A DNA stretch of 32,764 nucleotides from Clostridia bacterium (lineage in GTDB: Bacteria; Bacillota; Thermoanaerobacteria; Thermoanaerobacterales; Thermoanaerobacteraceae), in the NCBI GenBank assembly GCA_012840485.1, contig DULG01000040.1, positions 1-32,764 on the forward strand. The letters run 5' to 3'. A program made the translations under genes and the position numbers. Under the pieces are notes generated by a model. The model had not been told where the DNA came from. It ran no database searches and saw nothing but the letters and a program-made list of their open reading frames with translations. Below, one piece after another: positions 16,664 through 23,446 of the stretch. How positions within the stretch are numbered: the stretch's first letter is position 1; every line of letters starts with the position of its first letter.

Positions 16664-18546
16664 AAAATAGCACCTCCCAAAATTACAACAATCAATGCAA
16701 TAGAAATGTAGTTAAAATACTTTGTCAAAGTTTCTTCTGTAACAAAAGTAGTCAAATAATAATTTTTTACATCAAATCCTTTGTCTTCTATATAATTAAG
16801 TCCTGCATTATACGGACTCACTTTCACAGCTGTTTTTGCAGCTTTTCTTATAGAAGTCAAAGACAACACTATAGCTAACCCTATTGTTATAAAAATAGGA
16901 TAGATCATAAAACCTCCACTAGTAGTATAAAGATATCCTTTAGCTGCTTTTAATGCCACATCCATCTTCATAGTAAGAATTTGGGGCATTACTAACATAT
17001 TGTATAAGCTTGAAATCATAAAACTTAACACTATAGCTAAAACAGTCAAACTATAGAGAGAAATTCCTATATTAACATTCATATGCTCTTCTGAGCGCTT
17101 GCTAAAATAGGTCCCCGATAAAAGATTTCCTATCCACCTAGTATAATACAGCGCTGTCAAAGCACTACCTATAGCCAGTACCACAGAAACAGCTATTTGA
17201 TTAGCAGCTACTTCTAATATAAGCCATTTTGACACAAGCATCCCAAAAGGTGCTGCCATTAAAGTTAGTATTCCAATAAAAGTTATTGCAGCTGTTATAG
17301 GCATTTTATTAATTAAACCTTTCATATCCTCAATATCTCTACTTCCAATGTGCTGCTCTATTGTTCCAACACATAAGAAAAGAAGCGCTTTAGATATGGC
17401 ATGGAATATTAAAAGCAATATAGCTGCAGCAATAGCACTGGAAGTATTGATACCAATACTTGCAATCATAAGGCCTAAATTAGACACTGTAGAGTATGCC
17501 AAAATCCTCTTGGCATTGCTTTGGCTTATAGCCAAAAAAGCTGTTGCTAAAAAAGTAAATGCACCATACACTGCAATAAAATCGCTTAGCATTGTGCCTC
17601 TGAAAAGAGGTGAAAATCTTAACAAAATGTATATACCAGCCTTAACCATTGTACTGGAGTGTAAAAGAGCAGAAACAGGTGTAGGTGCCACCATCGCTCC
17701 TAAAAGCCAGCTTTGAAAAGGCATTTGGGCTGACTTTGTAAAAGCCGCAAATGCTATAAAGAACATTGGCAAAAGTATATAAGCACTTTCTTTTATGCTT
17801 AATACATCAACTAACGATACAGTGTTGTAATTAGTGTAAATAAATATTATCCCAAGTAAAAGGGCAAAGCCACCCATCATGTTAATCCATAAAGCTCTTG
17901 CTGCATTCTTTATAGTTTCCTCTGTCTGGTCATGCCCTATCAGCAGGAAAGAGCTTAATGTAGTTACTTCCCAGAAGAAATACATCCACATTAAATTATT
18001 AGAAAATACTACTCCATTCATTGCTCCAAGGAACACAAGTATAATAGCAAAAAATCTCGGTTGTCTCGTTGGAGATACATGTTTTTCCTCTTCATGATGA
18101 TCCATATAGCCAAAGGCATAGAGAGCTATTAGAGAACCAACAATTGATATAATCAAGTTCATTATAATAGACAGCTCATCTACTAAAAACACTGCAACTT
18201 CCTCTTCCTTTAACATAAAAAACTCAAAATATATTAAAGGAACAAGTTGTAACACTGCAAAAAAAGTCGCTCTCCATTCTTTAATTTTAAACGAAATATA
18301 AAGCACATAAAGCAAAAGAACAAAGTCTCCTATCTTGATGGCAATATCCATGCCATTGTAATAAGTCGGAGAATTAAAAACATCAGGCACTTTTAGACTT
18401 CCAAGTATTATTAAAGATAATAAAACGATTACACTTAAAGACACGCCAATAAAGCCCTTTCTTACAGAAGGTTGTCTCAAAAAAAATACAATAATACCTG
18501 CTACCATGGGAAACAAAATACTTAGCAGCAATAAATTTGACTGCAT
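16660..18546 (-). CDS. echA: Ech hydrogenase membrane subunit EchA
   Basis: NuoL/Mrp-antiporter-like membrane subunit of 628 aa, the likely proton or sodium channel of the Ech complex. Typical features are PTPVSALLHSSTMVKAGIYILLR (two pieces around residues 288-310), conserved Lys and His within membrane helices (LLIFHAISKALLFLCVG), and a final membrane helix after a long C-terminal segment. It is the first gene of the operon, with an ATG after GTGAGGTG and about 80 nt of leader. Which ion is pumped cannot be told from the sequence alone. Confidence 0.93.
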   Translation of the reverse strand: MQSNLLLLSILFPMVAGIIVFFLRQPSVRKGFIGVSLSVIVLLSLIILGSLKVPDVFNSPTYYNGMDIAIKIGDFVLLLYVLYISFKIKEWRATFFAVLQLVPLIYFEFFMLKEEEVAVFLVDELSIIMNLIISIVGSLIALYAFGYMDHHEEEKHVSPTRQPRFFAIILVFLGAMNGVVFSNNLMWMYFFWEVTTLSSFLLIGHDQTEETIKNAARALWINMMGGFALLLGIIFIYTNYNTVSLVDVLSIKESAYILLPMFFIAFAAFTKSAQMPFQSWLLGAMVAPTPVSALLHSSTMVKAGIYILLRFSPLFRGTMLSDFIAVYGAFTFLATAFLAISQSNAKRILAYSTVSNLGLMIASIGINTSSAIAAAILLLIFHAISKALLFLCVGTIEQHIGSRDIEDMKGLINKMPITAAITFIGILTLMAAPFGMLVSKWLILEVAANQIAVSVVLAIGSALTALYYTRWIGNLLSGTYFSKRSEEHMNVNIGISLYSLTVLAIVLSFMISSLYNMLVMPQILTMKMDVALKAAKGYLYTTSGGFMIYPIFITIGLAIVLSLTSIRKAAKTAVKVSPYNAGLNYIEDKGFDVKNYYLTTFVTEETLTKYFNYISIALIVVILGGAIL

Positions 18547-18631
18547 AAAAACACCTCACTTAAAAATATAAAACTCTGCATCTTACATATTGTATACATA
18601 ATTCTAATTCTTTGATAAACCTTCTACAATG

Positions 18632-18660
18632 ATTATAAGGTTTTAAATATATAAAGTCAA
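18632..18660 (-). promoter_or_regulatory. Sigma-A promoter of the ech-hyp operon
   Basis: TTGACT, 17-nt spacer, TATAAT on the minus strand. Predicted RNA start is near 18625. This is the only convincing promoter found upstream of the 12-gene run; all internal gaps are at most 18 bases. Confidence 0.8.
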
Positions 18661-18668
18661 TAACAATA

Positions 18669-18687
18669 GATAATATTTATCATTAAA
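18669..18687 (-). promoter_or_regulatory. Fur-box-like sequence upstream of the ech promoter
   Basis: TTTAATGATAAATATTATC matches the classical 19-bp Fur consensus GATAATGATAATCATTATC at 15 of 19 positions by eye. It ends 8 bases before the -35. It overlaps a second inverted repeat, TTATCATT-AAAT-AATGATAA (18677-18696). AT-rich sequence gives such matches by chance, so this is tentative. Confidence 0.4.
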
Positions 18688-18702
18688 TAATGATAATTTT
18701 TA

Positions 18703-18720
18703 TTGTTATTATTTTAACAA
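18703..18720. promoter_or_regulatory. Rex-like operator upstream of ech
   Basis: TTGTTATTATTTTAACAA on the plus strand matches the clostridial Rex consensus TTGTTAA-N4-TTAACAA at 13 of 14 fixed positions. It is centred about 85 bases upstream of the predicted ech RNA start. Rex is an NADH/NAD-sensing repressor known to control hydrogenase and fermentation genes. Confidence 0.6.
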
Positions 18721-18785
18721 AATTTTTTCTCTTTAATCTTTAGAATTTATGATTTCCCTATTTTCTTTTACAATTCATTTATATA

Positions 18786-18822
18786 ATCACAAAAAAGCGC
18801 CCTTTAAAAAGCGCTTTCTTGA
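18786..18822 (-). terminator. Intrinsic terminator of the FtsH-like gene
   Basis: AAAGCGC and GCGCTTT (18794-18800 with 18811-18817) form a stem with a 10-nt loop, followed by TTTTTGTG on the minus strand. Confidence 0.8.
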
Positions 18823-18826
18823 AAAA

Positions 18827-20308
18827 TTATGCAATAGCAGCCATTTTCTTCTCTATTAATTCTCTCAATTTTTCTCCTGATATTGTCTCCTCTCTTTTTA
18901 AAATATCTGCAATCACTTCTAATACTTCCCGTTTTCCTTCTAAAATTTCTTTTACTTTTTCTTCTTGGACTTTAATAATTCTATTTACTTCTTCATTAAC
19001 TTTTTCTTTGGAAATATCTTCTTTACTCACTATACCTAAATCTGACAAACCTGTATACACCATCTTCTTTGCAATGTCAACCGCTTGTTCAAAGTCATTA
19101 GCAGAACCAGTACTTCTATTCCCTAAAACTAAAAGTTCAGCTACTGTACCCCCTAAAGTCACCATTATATCTTTTTCCAGCTGTTCTTTTGTATAAATAA
19201 GCATGTCTTCCTTATCTGTCTGCCTCACAAATCCAAGCGCTTTGCCTCTTGGTACAATTGTAACAGTTGCAACTGATTCAGGATTTACTATTTCACTTAT
19301 TATCGCATGTCCTGCTTCGTGAACAGCAACTCTATATATTTCTTCATCTGTGGGTTTCCTATCACTTTTTTCTCCTAAAATGACTTTATCAATTGCCTCT
19401 TTAAAGTGTTTTTGCAAAATAACTTCAGAATTATCCCTCATAGCAAGAATTGCTGCCTCATTGCAAAGACTTTCTAAATGAGCTCCTGAAAAACCAAAAG
19501 TATCTTCAGCAATAGACTCAAGATTGACATCCTCACCCAAAGGTTTATTCTTGGTATGAATTTTTAAAATCTGTAGTCTTCCATTTTTGTCAGGCATATC
19601 TACAATTACTTGCCTGTCAAATCTTCCCGGTCTCAAAAGAGCAGGATCTAACAAATCAGGTCTATTTGTTGCAGCTATTACTAAGATATTTATCTCTCCA
19701 TCGCTTTTAATTCCATCCATCTCTACAAGAAGTTGGTTAAGAGTTTGGTCGTATTCGTGATGGCTTTCATTAGTTCCCCTTTGTGCCCCCAATATGTCAA
19801 TTTCATCAATAAATATTATTGCACTGTTTTTCCCCTCTTTTCTAGCAAGGTTTCTTGCTGTCTCAAAGAGATTCCTAACTCTTTGAGCCCCTACTCCTGC
19901 ATACATTTCTATAAATTCACTACCTGAAGTAGCTATAAAACTAGAATTTGTATATTTTGCAGCTGCCTTAGCTAACAATGTCTTTCCTGTACCTGGAGGT
20001 CCTGTAAGTAATATACCTTTAATAGGTCTTATCCCCATTTTAGATATTTTTTCTCTATCTATTACAAAATCCAAAGCTTCTTTCAATTCAGAAATAGCTG
20101 TATTTTGTCCGCCAATATCTTCAAAGGATATTTCTGATTCAGGTCTTACGATATTCTTGCTTCCTGAAATTAACCCTTTATTCTCCATAATATAGTTAAG
20201 AATTATAAAAGCTCCTACAAGAAAAAGTAATGGTGTAACATTAATTCCTAAGAAAATCGCAAATATTCCAAAAGCAATAACTATTCCCAATAAAATTTCT
20301 TTAACCAT
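18827..20308 (-). CDS. Short FtsH-like membrane AAA+ zinc metalloprotease
   Basis: Membrane-bound ATP-dependent protease of the FtsH family, 493 aa. Two hydrophobic segments (about residues 4-20 and 25-40) are joined by only a few residues, so the periplasmic-type domain of classical FtsH is missing. The AAA+ module has Walker A GPPGTGKT (103-110), Walker B IIFIDEID (164-171) and RPGRFDRQ; the protease has HEAGH (330-334) with the third ligand probably D405 in GSANDFEQA. All catalytic residues are intact. It lies 21 bases downstream of a small anchored protein in one transcription unit. It is probably a paralogue rather than the housekeeping FtsH, since the usual context (tilS, hpt) is absent. 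Confidence 0.9.
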   Translation of the reverse strand: MVKEILLGIVIAFGIFAIFLGINVTPLLFLVGAFIILNYIMENKGLISGSKNIVRPESEISFEDIGGQNTAISELKEALDFVIDREKISKMGIRPIKGILLTGPPGTGKTLLAKAAAKYTNSSFIATSGSEFIEMYAGVGAQRVRNLFETARNLARKEGKNSAIIFIDEIDILGAQRGTNESHHEYDQTLNQLLVEMDGIKSDGEINILVIAATNRPDLLDPALLRPGRFDRQVIVDMPDKNGRLQILKIHTKNKPLGEDVNLESIAEDTFGFSGAHLESLCNEAAILAMRDNSEVILQKHFKEAIDKVILGEKSDRKPTDEEIYRVAVHEAGHAIISEIVNPESVATVTIVPRGKALGFVRQTDKEDMLIYTKEQLEKDIMVTLGGTVAELLVLGNRSTGSANDFEQAVDIAKKMVYTGLSDLGIVSKEDISKEKVNEEVNRIIKVQEEKVKEILEGKREVLEVIADILKREETISGEKLRELIEKKMAAIA

Positions 20309-20329
20309 CTAGCCTTCCCCCTTGTAAAT

Positions 20330-20827
20330 CTAGCGCGGTATTATCCTATATAAATAATGCGAATTATCTCTTAAATCCAAATAAATGTTTTGTTTATCAA
20401 TATACACATATGGTATTACACTATTTTTATATGAAATTTCTCTTATTGTATCATACATTTTGATATAATCACCTTTTTGTATAGCTTCGTAAATTGCAAA
20501 TTGACAGTTATAATAAACATTATTCAACTTATCACTGGGATTGTCAATAAGCAAAATATTTATTTTAACAGGGTATTTATTTATCTTGCTTTCTATTTCT
20601 TTGTAAGTCTCCATCAAACTTTTCACTTTACCTAATTCGACTTTTATATTGTATCCATTGTCATCAATAGAAATTGTTACCACTTTAACAAATTCAACTG
20701 TTTTTATATCTCTTGAAATTTTATCTGGTAAAATTTTGTTTTGATATATTTGAAAGCTAGCAAACAATATTCCAAAAGCTATTATAAAAGTTACTAAGAC
20801 AATTTGCCATTTTATCCCCTTGAGCAA
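20330..20827 (-). CDS. Small membrane-anchored protein of unknown function
   Basis: I do not recognise this 165-aa protein. It has one hydrophobic segment near the N-terminus (about residues 8-26) preceded by Lys and Trp, then a mostly polar domain of about 135 residues with no Cys motif or known signature; its topology would place that domain outside the cell. An in-frame GTG at 20836 overlaps AAGGAG, while TTG 20827 has 8-nt spacing and is chosen. It is first in a two-gene unit with the FtsH-like protease and could be its partner or regulator (inference from position only). Confidence 0.75.
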   Translation of the reverse strand: MLKGIKWQIVLVTFIIAFGILFASFQIYQNKILPDKISRDIKTVEFVKVVTISIDDNGYNIKVELGKVKSLMETYKEIESKINKYPVKINILLIDNPSDKLNNVYYNCQFAIYEAIQKGDYIKMYDTIREISYKNSVIPYVYIDKQNIYLDLRDNSHYLYRIIPR

Positions 20828-20857
20828 ATTTCTCACTCCTTGTTGATGATATATTGT

Positions 20858-20886
20858 ATTATATCATAGAAGATATACCAAAACAA
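20858..20886 (-). promoter_or_regulatory. Promoter of the anchored protein/FtsH-like unit
   Basis: TTGTTT, 17-nt spacer, TATAAT on the minus strand, about 25 bases before the start codon. It is back to back with the promoter at 20898-20925. Confidence 0.6.
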
Positions 20887-20897
20887 TATTTAAAATT

Positions 20898-20925
20898 TTG
20901 TTTTTTTGCTAAAGAAGGATATAAT
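20898..20925 (+). promoter_or_regulatory. Promoter of the NifX-like gene
   Basis: TTGTTT, 16-nt spacer, TATAAT on the plus strand, with about 25 bases to the ATG at 20957. It is divergent from the promoter at 20858-20886, only 11 bases away. Confidence 0.6.
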
Positions 20926-20956
20926 TAAATTATACTCAAAAAGAGGTGGTTTTTTT

Positions 20957-21313
20957 ATGAGAATAGCTGCTACAATAACAAAAGAAGGCTATATAGAAAA
21001 GCTTCCTGACGGGCCATATATAATTATTTTTGATACAGAAAAAGACGGTACTGAAAAATATGATAATCCGGGATATTATCTACAGGAAGGAAGAAGAAGT
21101 GCAGTTGTAAATTTTCTTCTTGATAAAAAAACCAACGTAGTAATAACTGTGCCTGAAGCTTTTTGCAGCATTTCTTATGGAAAAGCAAAACAAAAAGGGT
21201 TAAAATTCATAAGGCTTGAAAAAAGCTTGCCTTATGAAGAAGTTATACAAAATCTCTCAAAATATGTTGAAAACTTGACTGATACAATTCCTGAAGACGA
21301 ACTTGCAAAATAA
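20957..21313 (+). CDS. NifX/NifB-C-terminal-like small protein
   Basis: 118-aa protein whose pattern follows the dinitrogenase Fe-Mo cofactor-binding family (NifX/NafY-like): a short beta start MRIAATIT, GPYIIIFDTE (about 22-31), a loop with N-P-G, then GRRSAVVNFLLDKKTNVVITV and KAKQKGLKFIRLE. Such small proteins occur in many non-nitrogen-fixing anaerobes, often near Mrp-type ATPases, and may handle Fe-S or metal clusters. ATG 20957 follows AGAGGTGG; an upstream in-frame ATG at 20906 lies at the promoter -10 and is rejected. It converges on mrp. The family assignment is by eye and moderate. Confidence 0.65.
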   Translation: MRIAATITKEGYIEKLPDGPYIIIFDTEKDGTEKYDNPGYYLQEGRRSAVVNFLLDKKTNVVITVPEAFCSISYGKAKQKGLKFIRLEKSLPYEEVIQNLSKYVENLTDTIPEDELAK

Positions 21314-21334
21314 AAAAGCCTCACAAAGAGGCTT
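21313..21334 (-). terminator. Terminator hairpin left of the inserted element
   Basis: AAAAAAGCCTC-ACAAA-GAGGCTT reads as a full terminator on the minus strand (AAGCCTC, loop, GAGGCTT, then TTTT), so it can still end mrp transcripts that have crossed the inserted element. On the plus strand its U-tract has been replaced by element sequence (CCGACT), which weakens it for the NifX-like gene. Confidence 0.7.
21323..21334. repeat. Left copy of a 12-bp direct repeat (probable target duplication)
   Basis: ACAAAGAGGCTT recurs exactly at 21603-21614. Removing one copy and the 268 bases between them restores a perfect two-way terminator, AAAAAAGCCTC-ACAAA-GAGGCTTTTTT. Confidence 0.75.
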
Positions 21335-21602
21335 CCGACTGTAGACAAACTATTTTGTAAGATTGGCATTTTGTAAAGTAATGCGACTCGCGACAAAGCA
21401 GTAGCTAAACTTAGCAAGTGTGATGACGGAGGCGGGGCTGGAGCCACGGATGGCGGAAGCGGCCACCTGAGACAAGGATGTCGAATGTGGCCGGAACCCC
21501 GCCGGAGTCTGAGAGCGAGCGTTAGTTTAGCCTGCTTTGTCGCTGGAGCAAACTTACAAAATGCCAATCAAAATTATACTTTATCAGCAAGCTCAAACCC
21601 TT
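21335..21602. mobile_element. GC-rich palindromic insertion element of 268 bp, non-coding
   Basis: An unexplained element much richer in G and C than its surroundings, inserted in the shared terminator of two convergent genes. Nested arms pair perfectly: 21361-21376 with 21554-21569 (16 bp), 21390-21401 with 21532-21543 (12 bp), 21404-21410 with 21525-21531 (7 bp, continuing the last with a 2-nt bulge), 21431-21437 with 21497-21503 (7 bp) and 21460-21466 with 21487-21493 (7 bp). Short open frames crossing it have no recognisable protein content. The 12-bp flanking repeats suggest mobility (MITE-like). The branched GC-rich core in an AT-rich thermophile also suggests a structured RNA. I cannot assign it to a known family. 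Confidence 0.7.
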
Positions 21603-21614
21603 ACAAAGAGGCTT
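21603..21614. repeat. Right copy of the 12-bp direct repeat
   Basis: ACAAAGAGGCTT, identical to 21323-21334, here followed by TTTT, the original U-tract of the interrupted terminator. Confidence 0.75.
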
Positions 21615-21616
21615 TT

Positions 21617-22672
21617 TTATTTGATAGGCCTTACTTTCTCCACAACTTTTTCCGCCAGCTCAATATAAGGAAGTCCCTCTGGTCCATCATCAAGAGCAGG
21701 TGGTATACCTACATCGCTTAATTCTCTGACTTTAACCGTTATTGGAATCTTTACAAGTATTTCCGTTCCTAAATCTTGCGCCAATTTTTCTGTTTCTCCT
21801 TCGCCAAAAATATTATACCTTTGATGGCAGTTAGGGCATTCAAAATACGACATATTTTCCACAATTCCTATAACTTCTAGTTTAACTTTTTTAGCCATGT
21901 AACCAATTCTTCCAGCTACATGGGAAGCTGAAGCCTGTGGTGTTGTCACAAGTACAAATTTTGCTTCCGGCAATTTTTGCATCACTGTAAGAGGTATATC
22001 TCCCGTCCCTGGAGGCAAATCTAATACTAAATAATCTAAATCTCCCCAGTACACATCGTTAAAAAATTGGTCAATTACCCCTGACAAAAGAGGCCCTCTC
22101 CATATTAAAGGAGTGTCCTCATCAGTAAAATTGCCCATTGAAATTACTTTTATGCCAAACCTTTCTAAAGGCAAAATAGTGTGCTCATCTAAGGCATAAG
22201 GCTTTTCTCCCACAATACCTAAAAGCCTTGGGACACTAAATCCTAAGACATCCGCGTCCAAAAGACCGACGCTAAACCCCAATCTAGTAAGAGCAACAGC
22301 CAAGTTAACTGCAACTGTCGATTTCCCTACACCACCTTTACCACTACCTACCACTATAACTTTTGTACTGTCAAATAAAGGCTTTTTGCCACCGCTGAGT
22401 TTCTTTGCCAAGTTTTGTCTTTCCTCTTCTGTCATAGCCCCAAGATTCACTATTACTTCTGAGACTCCTTCAAGTTTTGATACTTCCTCTATGGCATTTC
22501 TTTTAATCTGGTCTTGGAGAGGACACCCTTTAACAGTAAGGTTTATATCAATTATGACTTTATCCCCTTCTATTTGAATGTTCTTCACCATATCAAGGTC
22601 TACTATGCTTCTCCCTATTTCAGTGTCGTAAACTTTTTTTAAAGCCTTTAATACCTGTTCTTTTGTAATCAA
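21617..22672 (-). CDS. mrp: Mrp/Nbp35-type Fe-S cluster carrier ATPase
   Basis: P-loop ATPase thought to carry and deliver [4Fe-4S] clusters in the cytosol. The 351-aa protein has an N-terminal MIP18/DUF59 domain (about residues 1-75) with the conserved Cys in VKGCPLQDQI, a deviant Walker A GSGKGGVGKST (about 115-125), DADVLGFS, LPPGTGD and the cluster-binding C-x2-C in FECPNCHQRY. TTG 22672 is 7 nt after AGGAGG and gives the typical start M-I-T-K-E-Q-V; the longer frame to 22771 runs through promoter-like AT-rich DNA. Its 3' untranslated region now contains the GC-rich element. Confidence 0.93.
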   Translation of the reverse strand: MITKEQVLKALKKVYDTEIGRSIVDLDMVKNIQIEGDKVIIDINLTVKGCPLQDQIKRNAIEEVSKLEGVSEVIVNLGAMTEEERQNLAKKLSGGKKPLFDSTKVIVVGSGKGGVGKSTVAVNLAVALTRLGFSVGLLDADVLGFSVPRLLGIVGEKPYALDEHTILPLERFGIKVISMGNFTDEDTPLIWRGPLLSGVIDQFFNDVYWGDLDYLVLDLPPGTGDIPLTVMQKLPEAKFVLVTTPQASASHVAGRIGYMAKKVKLEVIGIVENMSYFECPNCHQRYNIFGEGETEKLAQDLGTEILVKIPITVKVRELSDVGIPPALDDGPEGLPYIELAEKVVEKVRPIK

Positions 22673-22789
22673 TTTTATACCTCCTGTTGGCATTTTTTTG
22701 TTGACATTTATATTATAATATATAATCATTATTAATAGAATACCCTTAAAAAAATTAGCCCATTCGAACAATATAATGGGGTGGTTAGT
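22673..22789. promoter_or_regulatory. Divergent mrp/sigI control region
   Basis: AT-rich spacer with TTGACA on the plus strand at about 22701-22706 but no well-spaced -10. Closer to sigI, CCCTTAAAAAAA (from 22743) and CGAA (22765-22768) recall the C-rich -35 and CGAA-type -10 of SigI promoters, which would fit autoregulation; the 19-base gap is not exact evidence. Confidence 0.3.
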
Positions 22790-23446
22790 TTGGATATAAA
22801 CGACAGAGTCTATGTAGCAAAAAAAGACCCCGCCGAAAGAGAAAAATTAATTGAGGAATATACCCCCTTTATTATAAAGCAGTTGTCCTTATTTACAAAC
22901 AAATACATAGATGAAAAAAACAGCGATGAATTAAGCATAGGACTTATAGCCTTTAATGAAGCTATAGACAGTTTTGATAATACAAAAGGTTCATTTTTGA
23001 GCTTTTCTAGTTTACTAATTAAAAGGCGTCTCATAGATTTTTTGAGAAAAAGCCAGCAAAATATTGTTCCTTTAGACTTGTACATAGAAAAAGAAACCGA
23101 TTATGAAGCAGAAAACAGAAAACTCGAGATAATCTCTTTCGTAAATTTATTAAGCCTTTACAATATAACCCTAGAGGATTTGGTTAAACAATCTCCAAAG
23201 CATTCAGATACAAGAAAAATAGCCACAAAAATTGCTTACACAATTTGCGCAAATCCTGAACTCTTATCATATCTAAAAACTAAAAAAAATTTGCCTATAA
23301 AAGAATTGACAGATGTTCTAAAAATAAGTCGTAAAACTATAGAAAAACACAGAAAGTATATAATAGCTTTGGTAATAATAATTTCCGAAGATTTACCTAT
23401 TTTAAAACAATACATAAGCCTCGAAAGTGAGGTGTCAAAAATATGA
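22781..23446 (+). CDS. sigI: RNA polymerase sigma-I factor
   Basis: Alternative sigma factor of the SigI type (221 aa from GTG 22781). The region 2-like part includes AEREKLIEEYTPFIIKQ and DSFDNTKGSFLSFSSLLIKRRLIDFLRK; the SigI C-terminal part has LPIKELTDVLKISRKTIEKHRKYIIALVII, a helix-turn-helix that ends the protein. A TTG at 22790 (M-D-I-N-D) has better spacing from GGGGTGG and may be the true start. It overlaps rsgI by four bases (ATGA), the usual arrangement with its anti-sigma factor. SigI factors respond to heat or, in cellulolytic clostridia, extracellular polysaccharides. Confidence 0.93.
   Translation: MVSLDINDRVYVAKKDPAEREKLIEEYTPFIIKQLSLFTNKYIDEKNSDELSIGLIAFNEAIDSFDNTKGSFLSFSSLLIKRRLIDFLRKSQQNIVPLDLYIEKETDYEAENRKLEIISFVNLLSLYNITLEDLVKQSPKHSDTRKIATKIAYTICANPELLSYLKTKKNLPIKELTDVLKISRKTIEKHRKYIIALVIIISEDLPILKQYISLESEVSKI

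Noticed and set aside
18661..18720. The AT-rich repeats upstream of ech as a CRISPR or iteron array
   Set aside because: There is no regular repeat-spacer pattern; they are better read as individual inverted-repeat operator candidates.
21232..21721. Open frames crossing the GC-rich element on both strands (minus 21232-21567, plus 21485-21721)
   Set aside because: They run through palindromic arms and into the NifX-like gene or mrp, have no plausible ribosome binding site and no protein-like composition.
22673..22771. A 33-residue N-terminal extension of Mrp to an ATG at 22771
   Set aside because: The extension is AT-rich intergenic sequence; TTG 22672 has a strong AGGAGG and gives the family's normal N-terminus.
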